A program made the position numbers and the translations under genes. Shown here piece after piece: positions 1 through 7,700 of a DNA stretch of 64,000 nucleotides. The stretch is from Halorarum salinum (GTDB taxonomy: Archaea; Halobacteriota; Halobacteria; Halobacteriales; Haloferacaceae). Each line of letters opens with the position of its first letter. Position 1 is the first letter of the stretch. Location of the stretch: assembly GCF_013402875.1 (NCBI RefSeq), contig NZ_CP058579.1:1550001-1614000 (forward strand), given 5' to 3'. The notes beneath the pieces are model-generated. The model had not been told where the DNA came from, made no database searches, and saw nothing but the letters and a program-made list of their open reading frames with translations.

Positions 1-464
1 AGGTCGGTCACGTCGTCGAACGGGAACTCCTCGTACTCCTCGTCCCAGACGGCCGCGCCGATGTGTTTGACGACGCGTGCGCTCGTGACGACCAGCGTCA
101 GGTCCGAGAAGCGGAACGTCCGCTCGACGGTCTCGCCGGGGTCGGTGATGTCCGCCGCCGAGAGCACGCCGGCGATGACGGGGTGGAGGACGCCGTCGAA
201 CCGCTTCCGGGGGACGGCGAACGACCGCTCGCCGTCGAGCCCGTAATCGAGCGTCAGCTTCGCCTTGCGGCGCGACTCGGAGACCGCGATCCGTTCGGCG
301 TCGTGTGGGTACTCCTCGACCGACTCGTCGGAGAGGAGCCCCTCGCCGCGGTAGATGAGCGTCCGCGTCGGGGTGACGAACAGTTCGTCGTCACCGCCGA
401 GGTGGACCCGGGCGGCGGGGTCCTCCCCGCCCATCTCCCGCTGGACCAGTTCCGGCAGACTCAT
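1..464 (-). CDS. PH-like domain protein (DUF7115-like), 3' end cut by window
   Basis: The reading frame runs on the minus strand from ATG at 464 to the window edge, so about 154 N-terminal residues are visible. It opens MSLPELVQREMGG and contains the stretches LFVTPTRTLIYRGEG, LTLDYGLDGER and FSDLTLVVTSARVVKHIG, which resemble alternating strands of a PH-like beta-sandwich. I recognise the pattern from a haloarchaeal family I believe is DUF7115; no biochemical role is known to me. The start is supported by a TATA-like box about 27 nt upstream, which would give a leaderless mRNA. The protein is acidic, as usual for halophiles. The C-terminus lies outside the window. Confidence 0.7.
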   Translation of the reverse strand, partial: MSLPELVQREMGGEDPAARVHLGGDDELFVTPTRTLIYRGEGLLSDESVEEYPHDAERIAVSESRRKAKLTLDYGLDGERSFAVPRKRFDGVLHPVIAGVLSAADITDPGETVERTFRFSDLTLVVTSARVVKHIGAAVWDEEYEEFPFDDVTD

Positions 465-487
465 GCCTCGGATTGACCCGTGCCATG

Positions 488-497
488 GCTTAAAACC
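488..497 (-). promoter_or_regulatory. TATA-like box of the PH-like protein gene
   Basis: On the minus strand the bases read GGTTTTAAGC, centred about 28 nt before the ATG at 464. This spacing fits an archaeal TATA element driving a leaderless transcript. Confidence 0.5.
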
Positions 498-592
498 GGT
501 GGGTCGGCGGGGACCGGGGGACGAGGCGACGCCGTCAGGCGGTCGGGGGAGATGGGAAGCTTCAAGGGTATCACCGCGCCACGTTCGAGTGA

Positions 593-740
593 GCCGGGGT
601 GGCTTAGCTGGACATAGCGCCGCACTCATAGGGTTTCGAGATTCGGTGCGGACCGCCTTGGAAGCCTCCGCCCCACGAGGCCCGCCGAGCCTCGTACCTG
701 GGACATGCGGAGATCGCGGGTTCGGAGCCCGCCCCCGGCA
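593..740 (+). tRNA. Elongator tRNA-Met (CAT) with 74-nt intron
   Basis: The exons fold into a full cloverleaf. The acceptor stem GCCGGGG (593-599) pairs with CCCCGGC (733-739), followed by discriminator A740. The anticodon stem CCGCA (620-624) pairs with TGCGG (706-710), and the anticodon CAT is at 627-629. The T stem GCGGG/CCCGC encloses TTCGGAG. The cloverleaf closes only if 631-704 is removed, which places the intron between positions 37 and 38, the canonical archaeal site cut at a bulge-helix-bulge. Haloferax elongator tRNA-Met is known to carry an intron of about this length, so I assign elongator Met rather than tRNA-Ile2 with a modified CAT anticodon. CCA is not encoded. Confidence 0.93.
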
Positions 741-1102
741 TGGTTTCTCTCCGAGCGACGAGTCGACACGCGACGTGCCCCGCCAGCCGGCGAGCGTCGG
801 GTGACGGGGCGCGTACACCGCTCGACGGTCCGGGAGACGGTGACGGCGAACGGTCCATGGCGCGAGAAGATCCGGAGACCCTCCGGACGTTCGGCCGGGT
901 CGCGTGCATGTCGGAGCGACCGGGCCGGCGACGTCCGGCTCGTAGCGGAGGGTCCGGGGGTCTGCAATGGGGCCGCTGAACCATCCCCGGTAGACGCGGT
1001 GTACTGCCGCTGGGAAGACAGTTAGCCCTAACAACTTAGGTGTCGGTTGCGTGTCGACCGATCACGGCCGGTCGCTCGGGGCCGCCGTTCGGCTGTGCCG
1101 GC
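741..1102. other. Intergenic gap, no gene recognised
   Basis: This 362-nt stretch lies between the tRNA and the 3' end of a minus-strand gene. Open frames here are G+C-driven and have no convincing start or promoter. The only structure I see is a short palindrome, GTTAGCCCTAAC, near 1020. Confidence 0.5.
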
Positions 1103-1348
1103 CTACTCGTCGTCGTCGGCCGCCTCGCGCTGCTCGCTCAGCTTCTCCCAGATCTCGGTACAGCCCGCCCCCGACGGGACCTCGTCCAGATGGGACCGCT
1201 CACCCTCGGCCTCGGCTTCGGAGGTCTCGCCGGTCCCCCCGCGAGCGTCGACGTCCCCCGTCGAACCCGTCGCTCGAAGCGGACCCGCCTCGTCGGTCCC
1301 GCCCGCCTCCCGGGTCGCCCGGGCGTCCTCGACAGCCTCGTCGCTCAT
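1103..1348 (-). CDS. Small acidic haloarchaeal protein, unknown function
   Basis: This frame encodes about 81 residues from ATG at 1348, preceded directly by a strong Shine-Dalgarno-like run (GGGGGGAGGA). The N-terminal half is low-complexity, rich in Glu, Ala, Gly and Thr. The C-terminus, HLDEVPSGAGCTEIWEKLSE, looks folded and conserved, with one cysteine. The start codon overlaps the stop of an upstream 28-codon ORF as ATGA, so the two are probably translated together. I do not recognise a named domain. A longer in-frame reading back to about 1957 exists but lacks the initiation signals. Confidence 0.6.
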   Translation of the reverse strand: MSDEAVEDARATREAGGTDEAGPLRATGSTGDVDARGGTGETSEAEAEGERSHLDEVPSGAGCTEIWEKLSEQREAADDDE

Positions 1349-1431
1349 TCCTCCCCCCGTTCCGCTCTCGCCCGGAACAGCTCCGGCGCGGCGTCGGCCG
1401 ATGCGTGTTCCCGCGGTTCCTCGTCGGTCAT
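1345..1431 (-). CDS. 28-residue microprotein, coupled to the next gene
   Basis: A short frame starts MTDEEPREHASADAAPELFR and ends ERGEE, with its TGA overlapping the ATG of the following 81-residue gene. A TATA-like box (GGCTTATGG on this strand, 1456-1464) lies about 25 nt before the ATG, so the ORF begins where a leaderless mRNA would start. Both signals suggest real translation, either of a functional microprotein or of a leader peptide that recruits ribosomes to the next gene. No homolog is known to me. Confidence 0.5.
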   Translation of the reverse strand: MTDEEPREHASADAAPELFRARAERGEE

Positions 1432-1649
1432 CGACCCCGCCTACTCGTCGGCGACCCATAAGCCGGTCCTCGCGGTCAAGCGCTTCCGGCGCTCCCCGGT
1501 ACCGGAACGGGTTGCCGTCGTCTCGGTCGGGCGTCGGGACCCGGATCGCCGTCCGGTACCCCGGTTCCGGCGCGGACGGGGCGTCACCGGACGCGACGAG
1601 GGTTGCGCCCGCCGACGGGGCTACGGGCGAGCGCCGCGTCCGTCCGGAC

Positions 1650-1967
1650 GTGACCGTCTCGTTGCGAACGCTGGACGACGGCGCCTGGGTGTCGCTGGAC
1701 GACGAGCGCCGCGCCGGAGCGAGCGAACTCTGGTACGTGGCGGGGGTGTGCGGCTGTCCGGTGGCGGACCTCGTCGTCGAGGGAATCACCGACGTCGCCG
1801 TCGACGGGCGGACCGTCGCCGCCGAGACGTACGGCACCTGCATCCGCTGTGGCGCGTCGGTGACGACCGGCCCGGTTCCCGTCGGACGCCTCGTCGGCGC
1901 CGGATTCGAACCGCTCGCGGCCGGCGCGGTGCGGACGCCGGGCGGCGGGGGAGACAACCGGAAATAG
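1650..1967 (+). CDS. Conserved hypothetical protein with paired Cys motifs
   Basis: The convincing coding region begins near VTVSLRTLDDGAWVSLDDER and runs to a TAG at 1967, about 105 residues from GTG at 1650. It contains VAGVCGCPVADLVVEG and, about 35 residues later, TCIRCGASVTTGPV. These C-x-C and C-x2-C pairs could bind zinc or form disulfides. I do not recognise the family. The start is uncertain because the frame stays open upstream into G+C-rich sequence of poorer quality. The gene diverges from the minus-strand microprotein at 1431. Confidence 0.5.
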   Translation: MTVSLRTLDDGAWVSLDDERRAGASELWYVAGVCGCPVADLVVEGITDVAVDGRTVAAETYGTCIRCGASVTTGPVPVGRLVGAGFEPLAAGAVRTPGGGGDNRK

Positions 1968-2047
1968 TTTCCTCATTCGGGTAGCCCCGGGGAGGATTGA
2001 CGGCGAGGGTCGCTTTAGGGAACTGCGGCCTGGAGGTGTGGGCAAGG

Positions 2048-3814
2048 ATGCCCACGGACGTCGAGCGGTGGAAGTCGGAGACGTACGGCAACGAGATCCG
2101 GGAGCACCTGCTCGAGTTCGCCGAGGAGGGCTGGGAGTCGATTCCCGAGGACGAACACGACGCCTGGTTCGAGCGCTTCAAGTGGTGGGGGCTGTACCAC
2201 CAGCGGAACGGCCAGGAGAGCTACTTCATGATGCGCATCGGCACGCCCAACGGCGTGCTGACGCCGGGACAGCTCCGTGTCGTCGGCGAGATCGCCGACG
2301 AGTACGCCCGCGGTCCGGGCGAGAACCCGGAGTTCGGCGCGGCCTACTGCGACTGGACGACCCGCCAGTCGATCCAGCTCCACTGGATCCGGCTGGAGGA
2401 CATCCCCGACGTCTTCGAGAAACTCGAGGCGAACGGCCTCTCGACCCAGCAGGCCTGCGGCGACTCCTGGCGCAACATCGTCGGCTGCCCGGTCGCGGGC
2501 AAGGACAGCAACGAGTTCGTCGACGCGCTGCCGGTGGCCCTGAACCTCCACGACACGTTCAAGGGAGACGACGACCACACCAACCTCCCCCGCAAGTGGA
2601 AGGTGTCGGTGACGGGCTGCCGCGAGGGCTGCGGGCAGGGCGACATCAACGACCTCGCGTTCGAGCCGGCCGAGAAGGACGGCCGAAAGGGGTTCAACGT
2701 CCGCGTCGGCGGCGGCCTCGCCAGGAACGAGCCGCGGTTCGCCCGCGACATCGACGTGTTCGTCGAGCCGGAGGACGCCAACGAGGTCGCCGGCGGCATG
2801 TCGGCGCTGTTCCGCGAGCACGGCAACCGCGAGGACCGCTACTCCGCGCGCATCAAGTTCCTCGTCGACGAGTGGGGCACGGAGAAGGTACGCGACGTCC
2901 TGCAGGAGGAGTTCGTCGACTTCGAACTGGAGACGGCGGCCGAGGACCTCCGCGACGAGTACACGTACAACTCCGGGCGCGCGACGGGCGGCCACCACGA
3001 CCACGTCGGCGTCCACGAGCAGAACGACGGCAACTACTACGTCGGCCTGAACGTCCTCGTCGGCCGGATGGGCGTCGACGACGTGCTGGAGCTCGCGGAC
3101 CTCGCCGACGAGTACGGCTCCGGCGAGGTGCGGCTCACCCAGCGGCAGAACGTCCTCGTGACCGACGTGCCCGAGGGGAGCCTCGACGATCTGCTCGCGG
3201 AGCCGCTGCTGGAGGACTACTCGCCCGATCCGCACCCGTTCATGCGCGGCTCCATCGCCTGCACGGGCACCGAGTTCTGCTCGCTCTCCATCGTGGAGAC
3301 GAAGAACCGGCAGGTTCGGTACGCCCGCTGGCTGAAGGAGAACGTCGAACTCCCCGACGGCGTCGAGGACTTCCACATCCACCTCTCGGGCTGCACTGCC
3401 TCGTGCGCCCAGCCGCAGATCGCGGACATCAGCCTCCGCGGGATGAAGACCCGGAAGGACGGCGAGGCGGTCGAGGCGCTCGACGTCGGCCTCGGCGGCG
3501 GCCTCGGCGAGGACCCGCGATTCGCCGACTGGGTCGGCCAGCGTATCCCGGCCGACGAGGTGCCCGGCGCCATCGCGAACCTGCTGGCGAGCTTCGAAGA
3601 GCGGCGTGAGGGCGACGAGAGCTTCCGCGACTTCGTCGAGCGCAGCGACGAGGAGACGCTGGAGGAACTCGTCGAGCCCGAGGAGACCTCCTACGAGGAC
3701 CCGTACATGCACAACACGAAGCTGACGTGGTACCCGTACGCCGAGGAGGACACGATGGACGACAGCCCGGCGCCCGCCCGCGCTGACGGAACGCCCATCA
3801 CCTCGGACGACTAA
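2048..3814 (+). CDS. Ferredoxin-dependent nitrite/sulfite reductase
   Basis: This 588-residue protein belongs to the siroheme / 4Fe-4S family that reduces nitrite to ammonia or sulfite to sulfide with six electrons, usually from ferredoxin. The cluster-binding motif is complete: C-x5-C (ACTGTEFC, near residues 404-410) and C-x3-C (GCTASC, near 448-452). The N-terminal half repeats the fold and holds a second Cys-rich stretch (GCREGCGQGDIND). ATG at 2048 is preferred over an in-frame ATG at 1997 because the family homology begins at MPTDVERW and a TATA-like GCTTTAGG lies about 30 nt upstream. A small partner gene follows 9 nt downstream. Sequence alone does not separate assimilatory nitrite from sulfite reductase. 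Confidence 0.9.
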   Translation: MPTDVERWKSETYGNEIREHLLEFAEEGWESIPEDEHDAWFERFKWWGLYHQRNGQESYFMMRIGTPNGVLTPGQLRVVGEIADEYARGPGENPEFGAAYCDWTTRQSIQLHWIRLEDIPDVFEKLEANGLSTQQACGDSWRNIVGCPVAGKDSNEFVDALPVALNLHDTFKGDDDHTNLPRKWKVSVTGCREGCGQGDINDLAFEPAEKDGRKGFNVRVGGGLARNEPRFARDIDVFVEPEDANEVAGGMSALFREHGNREDRYSARIKFLVDEWGTEKVRDVLQEEFVDFELETAAEDLRDEYTYNSGRATGGHHDHVGVHEQNDGNYYVGLNVLVGRMGVDDVLELADLADEYGSGEVRLTQRQNVLVTDVPEGSLDDLLAEPLLEDYSPDPHPFMRGSIACTGTEFCSLSIVETKNRQVRYARWLKENVELPDGVEDFHIHLSGCTASCAQPQIADISLRGMKTRKDGEAVEALDVGLGGGLGEDPRFADWVGQRIPADEVPGAIANLLASFEERREGDESFRDFVERSDEETLEELVEPEETSYEDPYMHNTKLTWYPYAEEDTMDDSPAPARADGTPITSDD

Positions 3815-3823
3815 GGTCCGCGC

Positions 3824-4114
3824 ATGCCCGACCGGCTCATCCGCGTGAACGCCTACACCACCTTCGACCTCCTCGAGGGGACGGCGACCGGCCACGGCTT
3901 CGAGGAGTCCGCGCCGGCCGTCCTGAACGTCACGGCGCCGCGCACGAACCCGGACCACGTCACGCTCGAACTGGAACTCGACAACGCCGACCTGGAGACC
4001 CTCCCCGCCCACGCGGACCGGGTGACGCTCTCGGCCGCCGAGGCGCGCGAACTCGCGGACGAACTCGGGTCGTACGCCGACCGGGTCGACGAGGCGTCCG
4101 CGTCCGACGAGTAG
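3824..4114 (+). CDS. DUF6360-like small protein
   Basis: This 96-residue acidic protein (MPDRLIRVNAYTTFDLLEG...) is encoded 9 nt after the nitrite/sulfite reductase stop, so the two probably form an operon. It has alternating beta segments (TFDLLEGTATGHGFEES, HVTLELELDNADLETL) and a C-terminal helix (AAEARELADELGSYADRV). I believe this matches the haloarchaeal DUF6360 family. Its position suggests an accessory role for the reductase, but that is inference from context only. Confidence 0.7.
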   Translation: MPDRLIRVNAYTTFDLLEGTATGHGFEESAPAVLNVTAPRTNPDHVTLELELDNADLETLPAHADRVTLSAAEARELADELGSYADRVDEASASDE

Positions 4115-4146
4115 CGACCGACGGACGAGGCAACGCGTCGACACGA

Positions 4147-4168
4147 GGGTTCTCGCGGCTGAGAACCC
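4147..4168. repeat. Perfect 8-bp inverted repeat
   Basis: GGGTTCTC (4147-4154) and GAGAACCC (4161-4168) are perfect complements separated by 6 nt. They lie 33 nt after the reductase operon and just before the TATA-like box (about 4177-4184) of the next gene. The repeat could be a terminator stem or an operator. Confidence 0.5.
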
Positions 4169-4208
4169 GGGGCGAACCCTTTTGCCGGCCGTCCCGCGAC
4201 ACCTCCCC

Positions 4209-4445
4209 ATGTGGGTCCGCGAGCGAGACGCCGTCGACTACGCCCTGGTGGGCGCCGTCACGCTGCTCCTCTACCTTCGGCTCCCGTTTCGCCCGGCGAT
4301 CCGCGACCGACTCCGGTGGATCGTGGACTCCGTCGCGACGTGGATCGAGGAGTCGCCGGAGGCGGTCGTCGCGACGTTCGTCGTCGTCGTCGCGCTCGTC
4401 GGCGCCGCGTTCGTGCTGGGCGTGGTGCGGCACGCCTCGACCTGA
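4209..4445 (+). CDS. Small two-helix membrane protein
   Basis: This frame encodes 78 residues from ATG at 4209, with the TATA-like CCCTTTTGC about 28 nt upstream. A hydrophobic segment near residues 10-25 (YALVGAVTLLLYLRL) and a second at the C-terminus (AVVATFVVVVALVGAAFVLG) predict two membrane helices joined by a loop with WIEESPE. No family is recognised. The 3' end faces a conserved palindromic element and a convergent small gene. Confidence 0.6.
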   Translation: MWVRERDAVDYALVGAVTLLLYLRLPFRPAIRDRLRWIVDSVATWIEESPEAVVATFVVVVALVGAAFVLGVVRHAST

Positions 4446-4454
4446 ACCTCTCGC

Positions 4455-4551
4455 ACGAACCTCTTTTGCGGGGTCGCTCCTCGCTCGCGCCCCTCCGGCG
4501 CGCTCGCTCGTCGAACCCCCGCAAAACCCGTTCATGCCAAAACGCCGCTCG
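4455..4551 (+). repeat. Palindromic intergenic element, copy 1 (convergent gene pair)
   Basis: The element opens ACGAACCTCTTTTGCGGGG and closes with CCCCCGCAAAACCCGTTCATG followed by CCAAAA and GCCGCTCG. The TTTTGCGGGG / CCCCGCAAAA arms form a 10-bp stem around a G+C-rich core. The same ends recur at 17108-17205. Both copies lie just after a plus-strand stop codon and before a convergent minus-strand gene, so a bidirectional transcription terminator or processed 3' structure is likely. Confidence 0.75.
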
Positions 4552-4616
4552 CTGGTGCCGACCGCCTCCGGTGGGTCGGTCGAGCGGCGTCGAATCGGGG
4601 TTCGGGGTCCCGCGAA

Positions 4617-4781
4617 TCAGAGCGGGCGGAAAAGCGAGAGGAACCCGTAGAAGGCCCCCAGCAGCAGCATCAGGGCCAGGAGGATCGCGACCCACCTTCG
4701 GCCGTTCCCCGGGACGTCAGGGACCTGCGACGGGGAGTACGGCGAGAGCGGGTCGTTCGGCTCCGGATCGTCGCCGGCCAT
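4617..4781 (-). CDS. Small C-terminally anchored membrane protein
   Basis: From ATG at 4781 this gives 54 residues: a Pro- and Asp-rich N-terminus (DDPEPNDPLSPYSPSQVPDV) and one membrane helix at the end (WVAILLALMLLLGAFYGFLS). An alternative in-frame ATG at 4811 adds 10 residues. The architecture is that of a tail-anchored protein. No function is recognised. It is convergent with the gene at 4209. Confidence 0.6.
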   Translation of the reverse strand: MAGDDPEPNDPLSPYSPSQVPDVPGNGRRWVAILLALMLLLGAFYGFLSLFRPL

Positions 4782-4876
4782 GCTCGGGGGAACGTTCGCC
4801 GGACGCATCACTGTTCTGGCGGGGGTGGCCCGCGAGTGGGAGTCCGACGTCGGGCCACGGCGCCGGACTCGCCCCC

Positions 4877-4884
4877 GTTTTTAG
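4877..4884 (+). promoter_or_regulatory. TATA-like box for the HpcH/HpaI aldolase gene
   Basis: GTTTTTAG ends 22 nt before the ATG at 4907, which fits a leaderless transcript. Confidence 0.5.
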
Positions 4885-4906
4885 GCCCCGGTCACGATGA
4901 GCCGGT

Positions 4907-5653
4907 ATGGCCGATACCATCAGGGAGACGCTCCGTGAGGACTCGCCGGCGGGGAGCTGGCTGTCGATTCCGTCCGCGCAGGTGGCCGAACAGACGGCGG
5001 CCGCGGACTTCGACTTCGTCGTGATCGACACCGAGCACGCGTCGACCGACGTCGGGACCGTCGAGTCGATGGTCCGCGCGGTCGACGCGGCCGAGGGGGA
5101 GACGGCCCCGCTCGTCCGCGTCGCGTGGAACGACCACGTCCGGATCAAGCGCGTGCTCGACACCGGTGCCGCCGGGGTGATGGCCCCGCAGGTGGACACC
5201 GCCGCCGAGGCCGAGGCGTTCGTCGAGGCGACCCGCTACCCGCCGGAGGGTCGTCGCGGCGTCGCCGCCGCGCGGGCGTCGAACTACGTCCGGGAGTTCG
5301 AGGAGTACTACGGGTCGGCCAACGACGCGATCGCGACCGTCGCGCAGGTCGAGTCCGCGGAGGCCGTCGGGAACGCGGCCGACGTCGCCGCCGTCGACGG
5401 GCTCGACTCGCTGTTCGTCGGGCCGGCGGACCTCTCGGCCGCCCTCGGCGCCTTCGGCGAGTACGAGTCCGAGCCGTTCCTCGACGCCGTGGGGACGGTG
5501 CTCTCGGAGAGTTCGGTGCCGGTCGGAACGCTCGCGACCTCGCCGGAGGAGGTCGACCACTGGGCGGACGTGGGGTTCGACTACCAGATCGTCGGGACCG
5601 ACATGGGGTATCTCGCGCGCGGCGCCGCCGAGTCGCTGGCGCGGTACCGGTAG
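4907..5653 (+). CDS. HpcH/HpaI family aldolase
   Basis: This 248-residue protein has the class II pyruvate-dependent aldolase signature. VVIDTEHAS is near residue 40 and GVMAPQVDT near 90. RYPPEGRRGVAAARAS follows near 112, and QVESAEAV with GLDSLFVGPADLSA near 145-180. Family members cleave or form C-C bonds of 2-keto-3-deoxy acids (hydroxy-ketoheptanedioate, ketodeoxyrhamnonate) with a divalent metal held by Glu and Asp. The Glu in VESAEA and the Asp in GPADLS fit the metal ligands. The substrate cannot be assigned. The length is normal for the family, and the gene is monocistronic with its own TATA-like box. Confidence 0.85.
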   Translation: MADTIRETLREDSPAGSWLSIPSAQVAEQTAAADFDFVVIDTEHASTDVGTVESMVRAVDAAEGETAPLVRVAWNDHVRIKRVLDTGAAGVMAPQVDTAAEAEAFVEATRYPPEGRRGVAAARASNYVREFEEYYGSANDAIATVAQVESAEAVGNAADVAAVDGLDSLFVGPADLSAALGAFGEYESEPFLDAVGTVLSESSVPVGTLATSPEEVDHWADVGFDYQIVGTDMGYLARGAAESLARYR

Positions 5654-5737
5654 CCCGGTCGCCGTGGGGCACCGACGGCCCGACGGGACGAACGACCGAG
5701 CGGTCGCGTCGAGAAGACTGGTCGGGGTTCGCTCCGG

Positions 5738-5914
5738 TCAGACCGGTCGCCCGCCCTCGCTCGTGCCGACGAGGTACGTCCCGCAGGTGAGCAGTACCGC
5801 TGCCGCGACCAGCCCCGCGCTCGTGAGGACGTCCGCCCCCGGTGCCGCCCCGGGGAGAAAGAGGACCGTGCCCACGACCATCAGCGCCGCACCGACGAGG
5901 GTTTGCCGTTCCAT
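5738..5914 (-). CDS. 58-residue membrane microprotein
   Basis: Minus-strand ATG at 5914 opens MERQTLVGAALMVVGTVLFL, followed by a Gly/Ala/Pro turn and a second hydrophobic segment (AGLVAAAVLLTCGTYLVG), ending TSEGGRPV and TGA. Two membrane helices with a short loop are predicted. The clean start, hydrophobic pattern and polar tail argue for a real gene. It lies convergent to the aldolase at 5653. Family unknown. Confidence 0.55.
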   Translation of the reverse strand: MERQTLVGAALMVVGTVLFLPGAAPGADVLTSAGLVAAAVLLTCGTYLVGTSEGGRPV

Positions 5915-5997
5915 GGTGGGGCCTGCGGAGCCGTGGCTAATGAGCGTTACCGTTTACCTCGACGCCGGCGTCCGGTTTCGTGGGATGTCACCGTGGC

Positions 5998-6549
5998 TCA
6001 CGGGGCCTTCTCGCCGGCCCGGACCGCGGCGTCGAGCCAGTTCTCGGAGGGAGCCAGCGGGCAGGCGAACGCGTCCGCGAACGCGCAGAACGGCGTGTAC
6101 GCGAGGTTGAAATCCAGCGCCACCTCGTCGCCGTCCGAGAGGGTCCCTTCGGGGTGGAGGTCCATGTAGCGGCCGCCGTCGTACGTCTCCTGGCCGGTCG
6201 TCTTGTCGCGGAACGGGACGAACAGCGTCTCCTCGTCCGGTCGCCGGTAGCCCGCCAGCGTCGCCGACTCGAGGCCGCCGTCGTCGCGCGGGAGCTCGAA
6301 CGAGAACGTCACGGCCCGCTCGTACCTGACCGCCTCGCCGTTCCGGACCGTCAGTTCGACCGGTTCGGGGTCGTCGTGGACGGTCGCCGCCGCGGTCACC
6401 CGGTAGTCCGGGTCCGGCGGGAAGTAGTCCAGCCCGTCGAACCCCTCGCGCGCCTCCGGAGGGAGCGGCGATTGCCGGTGCTCCGTGAGGAACTCGTCCT
6501 TCTCGGCGCGGTTGGCACGAACCCGCGCGGCCCACTCGTCGTCGGTCAC
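5998..6549 (-). CDS. DUF1684 domain protein
   Basis: This 183-residue protein starts at a GTG (MTDDEWAARVRANRAEKDEF). It carries the DUF1684 hallmark: a beta-rich core followed by GGRYMDLHPEGTL, ALDFNLAYTPFCAFADAF and ACPLAPSENWLD near the C-terminus. Family members are widespread in bacteria and haloarchaea, and no enzymatic activity is established to my knowledge. The RxYxD and DFN-xY-P-C motifs are conserved. It has no signal peptide, so it is probably cytoplasmic. Confidence 0.88.
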   Translation of the reverse strand: MTDDEWAARVRANRAEKDEFLTEHRQSPLPPEAREGFDGLDYFPPDPDYRVTAAATVHDDPEPVELTVRNGEAVRYERAVTFSFELPRDDGGLESATLAGYRRPDEETLFVPFRDKTTGQETYDGGRYMDLHPEGTLSDGDEVALDFNLAYTPFCAFADAFACPLAPSENWLDAAVRAGEKAP

Positions 6550-6645
6550 GTCCGGGTCTTGCCACCCCGGCGGTTTGAGTCCCGCGGCTCGCGGCGGCCG
6601 AAAAATCGGAGAACCGTGGTCGATCGGTCGGCGAACGGTCGGCGA

Positions 6646-7242
6646 CTATCGGCGGACCGCGAGGAACGCGGCGCCGAGGAGCGCGACGAGCGTGAGCACG
6701 GCGGTGAAGCCGGGCGTCGTCGTGTCGGTCGACTCGCCGTCGGAGCCGTCGGTCCCGTCGGTCGCCTCGGTCACGTCCTCCGTCGGAGTCCCGTCGTCGG
6801 CCTCGGTGCGGGAGAAGTCGCCCTCGGAGACGTACGCGCTGTCGCTCACGGTGACGTTATCGTCGGCGGTGTAGGCCGTCTCGTTGCCGACCGCGTAGGA
6901 CTCGTCGCCGTCGTCCTGGAAGAGCTGGGCGACCGAGACCTGACCGCGTTCGAACTCGCTCTCGAGTTCGACGGTGACGTTCTCGTGGGTGCCGGCCTCG
7001 AGGTAGTCGCTGCTACCGACGTAGTTGCCGGACTCGTTGAACACGACGACGAAGCCGCCCTCGGGGAGGGTGGCCTCGGCGACGGTGACCGTCTCACCGA
7101 CCTCCTGGTCGGGGTAGTCGACGGTCGCGGTTTCGTTCGCCGTCTGGGCGGCGTCCTGGGCGGCCACGGATCCGGCCACCGCTGCGACGCCGACGACGGT
7201 GGAGAGCAGTACGAGCGCGGAGATGAGGTGACGTGCGTTCAT
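6646..7242 (-). CDS. DUF7282-like surface protein with PGF-CTERM anchor
   Basis: The protein is 198 residues from ATG at 7242. It has a Sec-type signal peptide (HLISALVLLSTVVGVAAVAG, then SVAAQDAA). An ectodomain rich in Val, Thr and Glu follows, with segments GFVVVFNESGNYVGSSDYL and NVTVELESEFERGQVSVAQL that resemble DUF7282. A Thr/Asp/Glu linker leads to a C-terminal TTTPGFTAVLTLVALLGAAF tail ending in VRR. PGF plus a hydrophobic helix and Arg is the PGF-CTERM signal, which archaeosortase A processes and exchanges for a lipid. The protein is therefore probably on the outer face of the cell. Several N-x-S/T sites could be glycosylated. Confidence 0.82.
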   Translation of the reverse strand: MNARHLISALVLLSTVVGVAAVAGSVAAQDAAQTANETATVDYPDQEVGETVTVAEATLPEGGFVVVFNESGNYVGSSDYLEAGTHENVTVELESEFERGQVSVAQLFQDDGDESYAVGNETAYTADDNVTVSDSAYVSEGDFSRTEADDGTPTEDVTEATDGTDGSDGESTDTTTPGFTAVLTLVALLGAAFLAVRR

Positions 7243-7671
7243 TGGTATCGTCTCACGACGCTGACAGCCGTCGTGATGTACGTCCCGGTTTCGACGTGAC
7301 CCGGAAGAGTCCGTCGGTACCGAACGGGACGAGTCCACACACAGCGTGGGGATCGGTCACCAGCATCTGTGATGGAAACGAAATCTTTCGGACAGTGATG
7401 GGTCTCCGATTCGGGGGCGTCCGGGCGGGAAATGAGGAGTACATTACAGCATCGCGACGGCGACTGGCCGGCGAATTCGGTCGGCCGACACCGATCGGCG
7501 AGCGATCCGACCGGCGGGTGGAGTCGGAGAAGAAAGGCGGCAGATTTACGGCAGTCGTCTGAAAAGAGGCGAACGTTCACGAGTGGGTGCCCCACGCGTG
7601 GACAACCTCTGACAGCCCTCCGAACGCGGACACTCCCCCCCTCGTCCGCTTTCGTGTACCGAATCGAACGT
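7243..7671. other. Intergenic gap between divergent genes
   Basis: About 430 nt separate the PGF-CTERM gene (minus) from the HTH_10 regulator (plus). A less G+C-rich stretch near 7365-7410 could hold promoter elements for either side. No RNA gene or convincing ORF is seen. Confidence 0.4.
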
Positions 7672-7700
7672 GTTTTACCGCGAGGCGGCCATGTGCGGAC

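Noticed and set aside
2015-4210. A 731-residue open frame antisense to the nitrite/sulfite reductase gene
   Set aside because: Its protein is repetitive Val/Arg/Asp/Glu sequence that mirrors the codon bias of the sense gene. The sense frame carries the full siroheme-Fe-S motif.
3960-4535. Proteins starting MNGFCGG at 4535 and 17189 on the minus strand as paralogs
   Set aside because: The shared start is just the translation of the 97-nt palindromic element. The sequences diverge completely after it.
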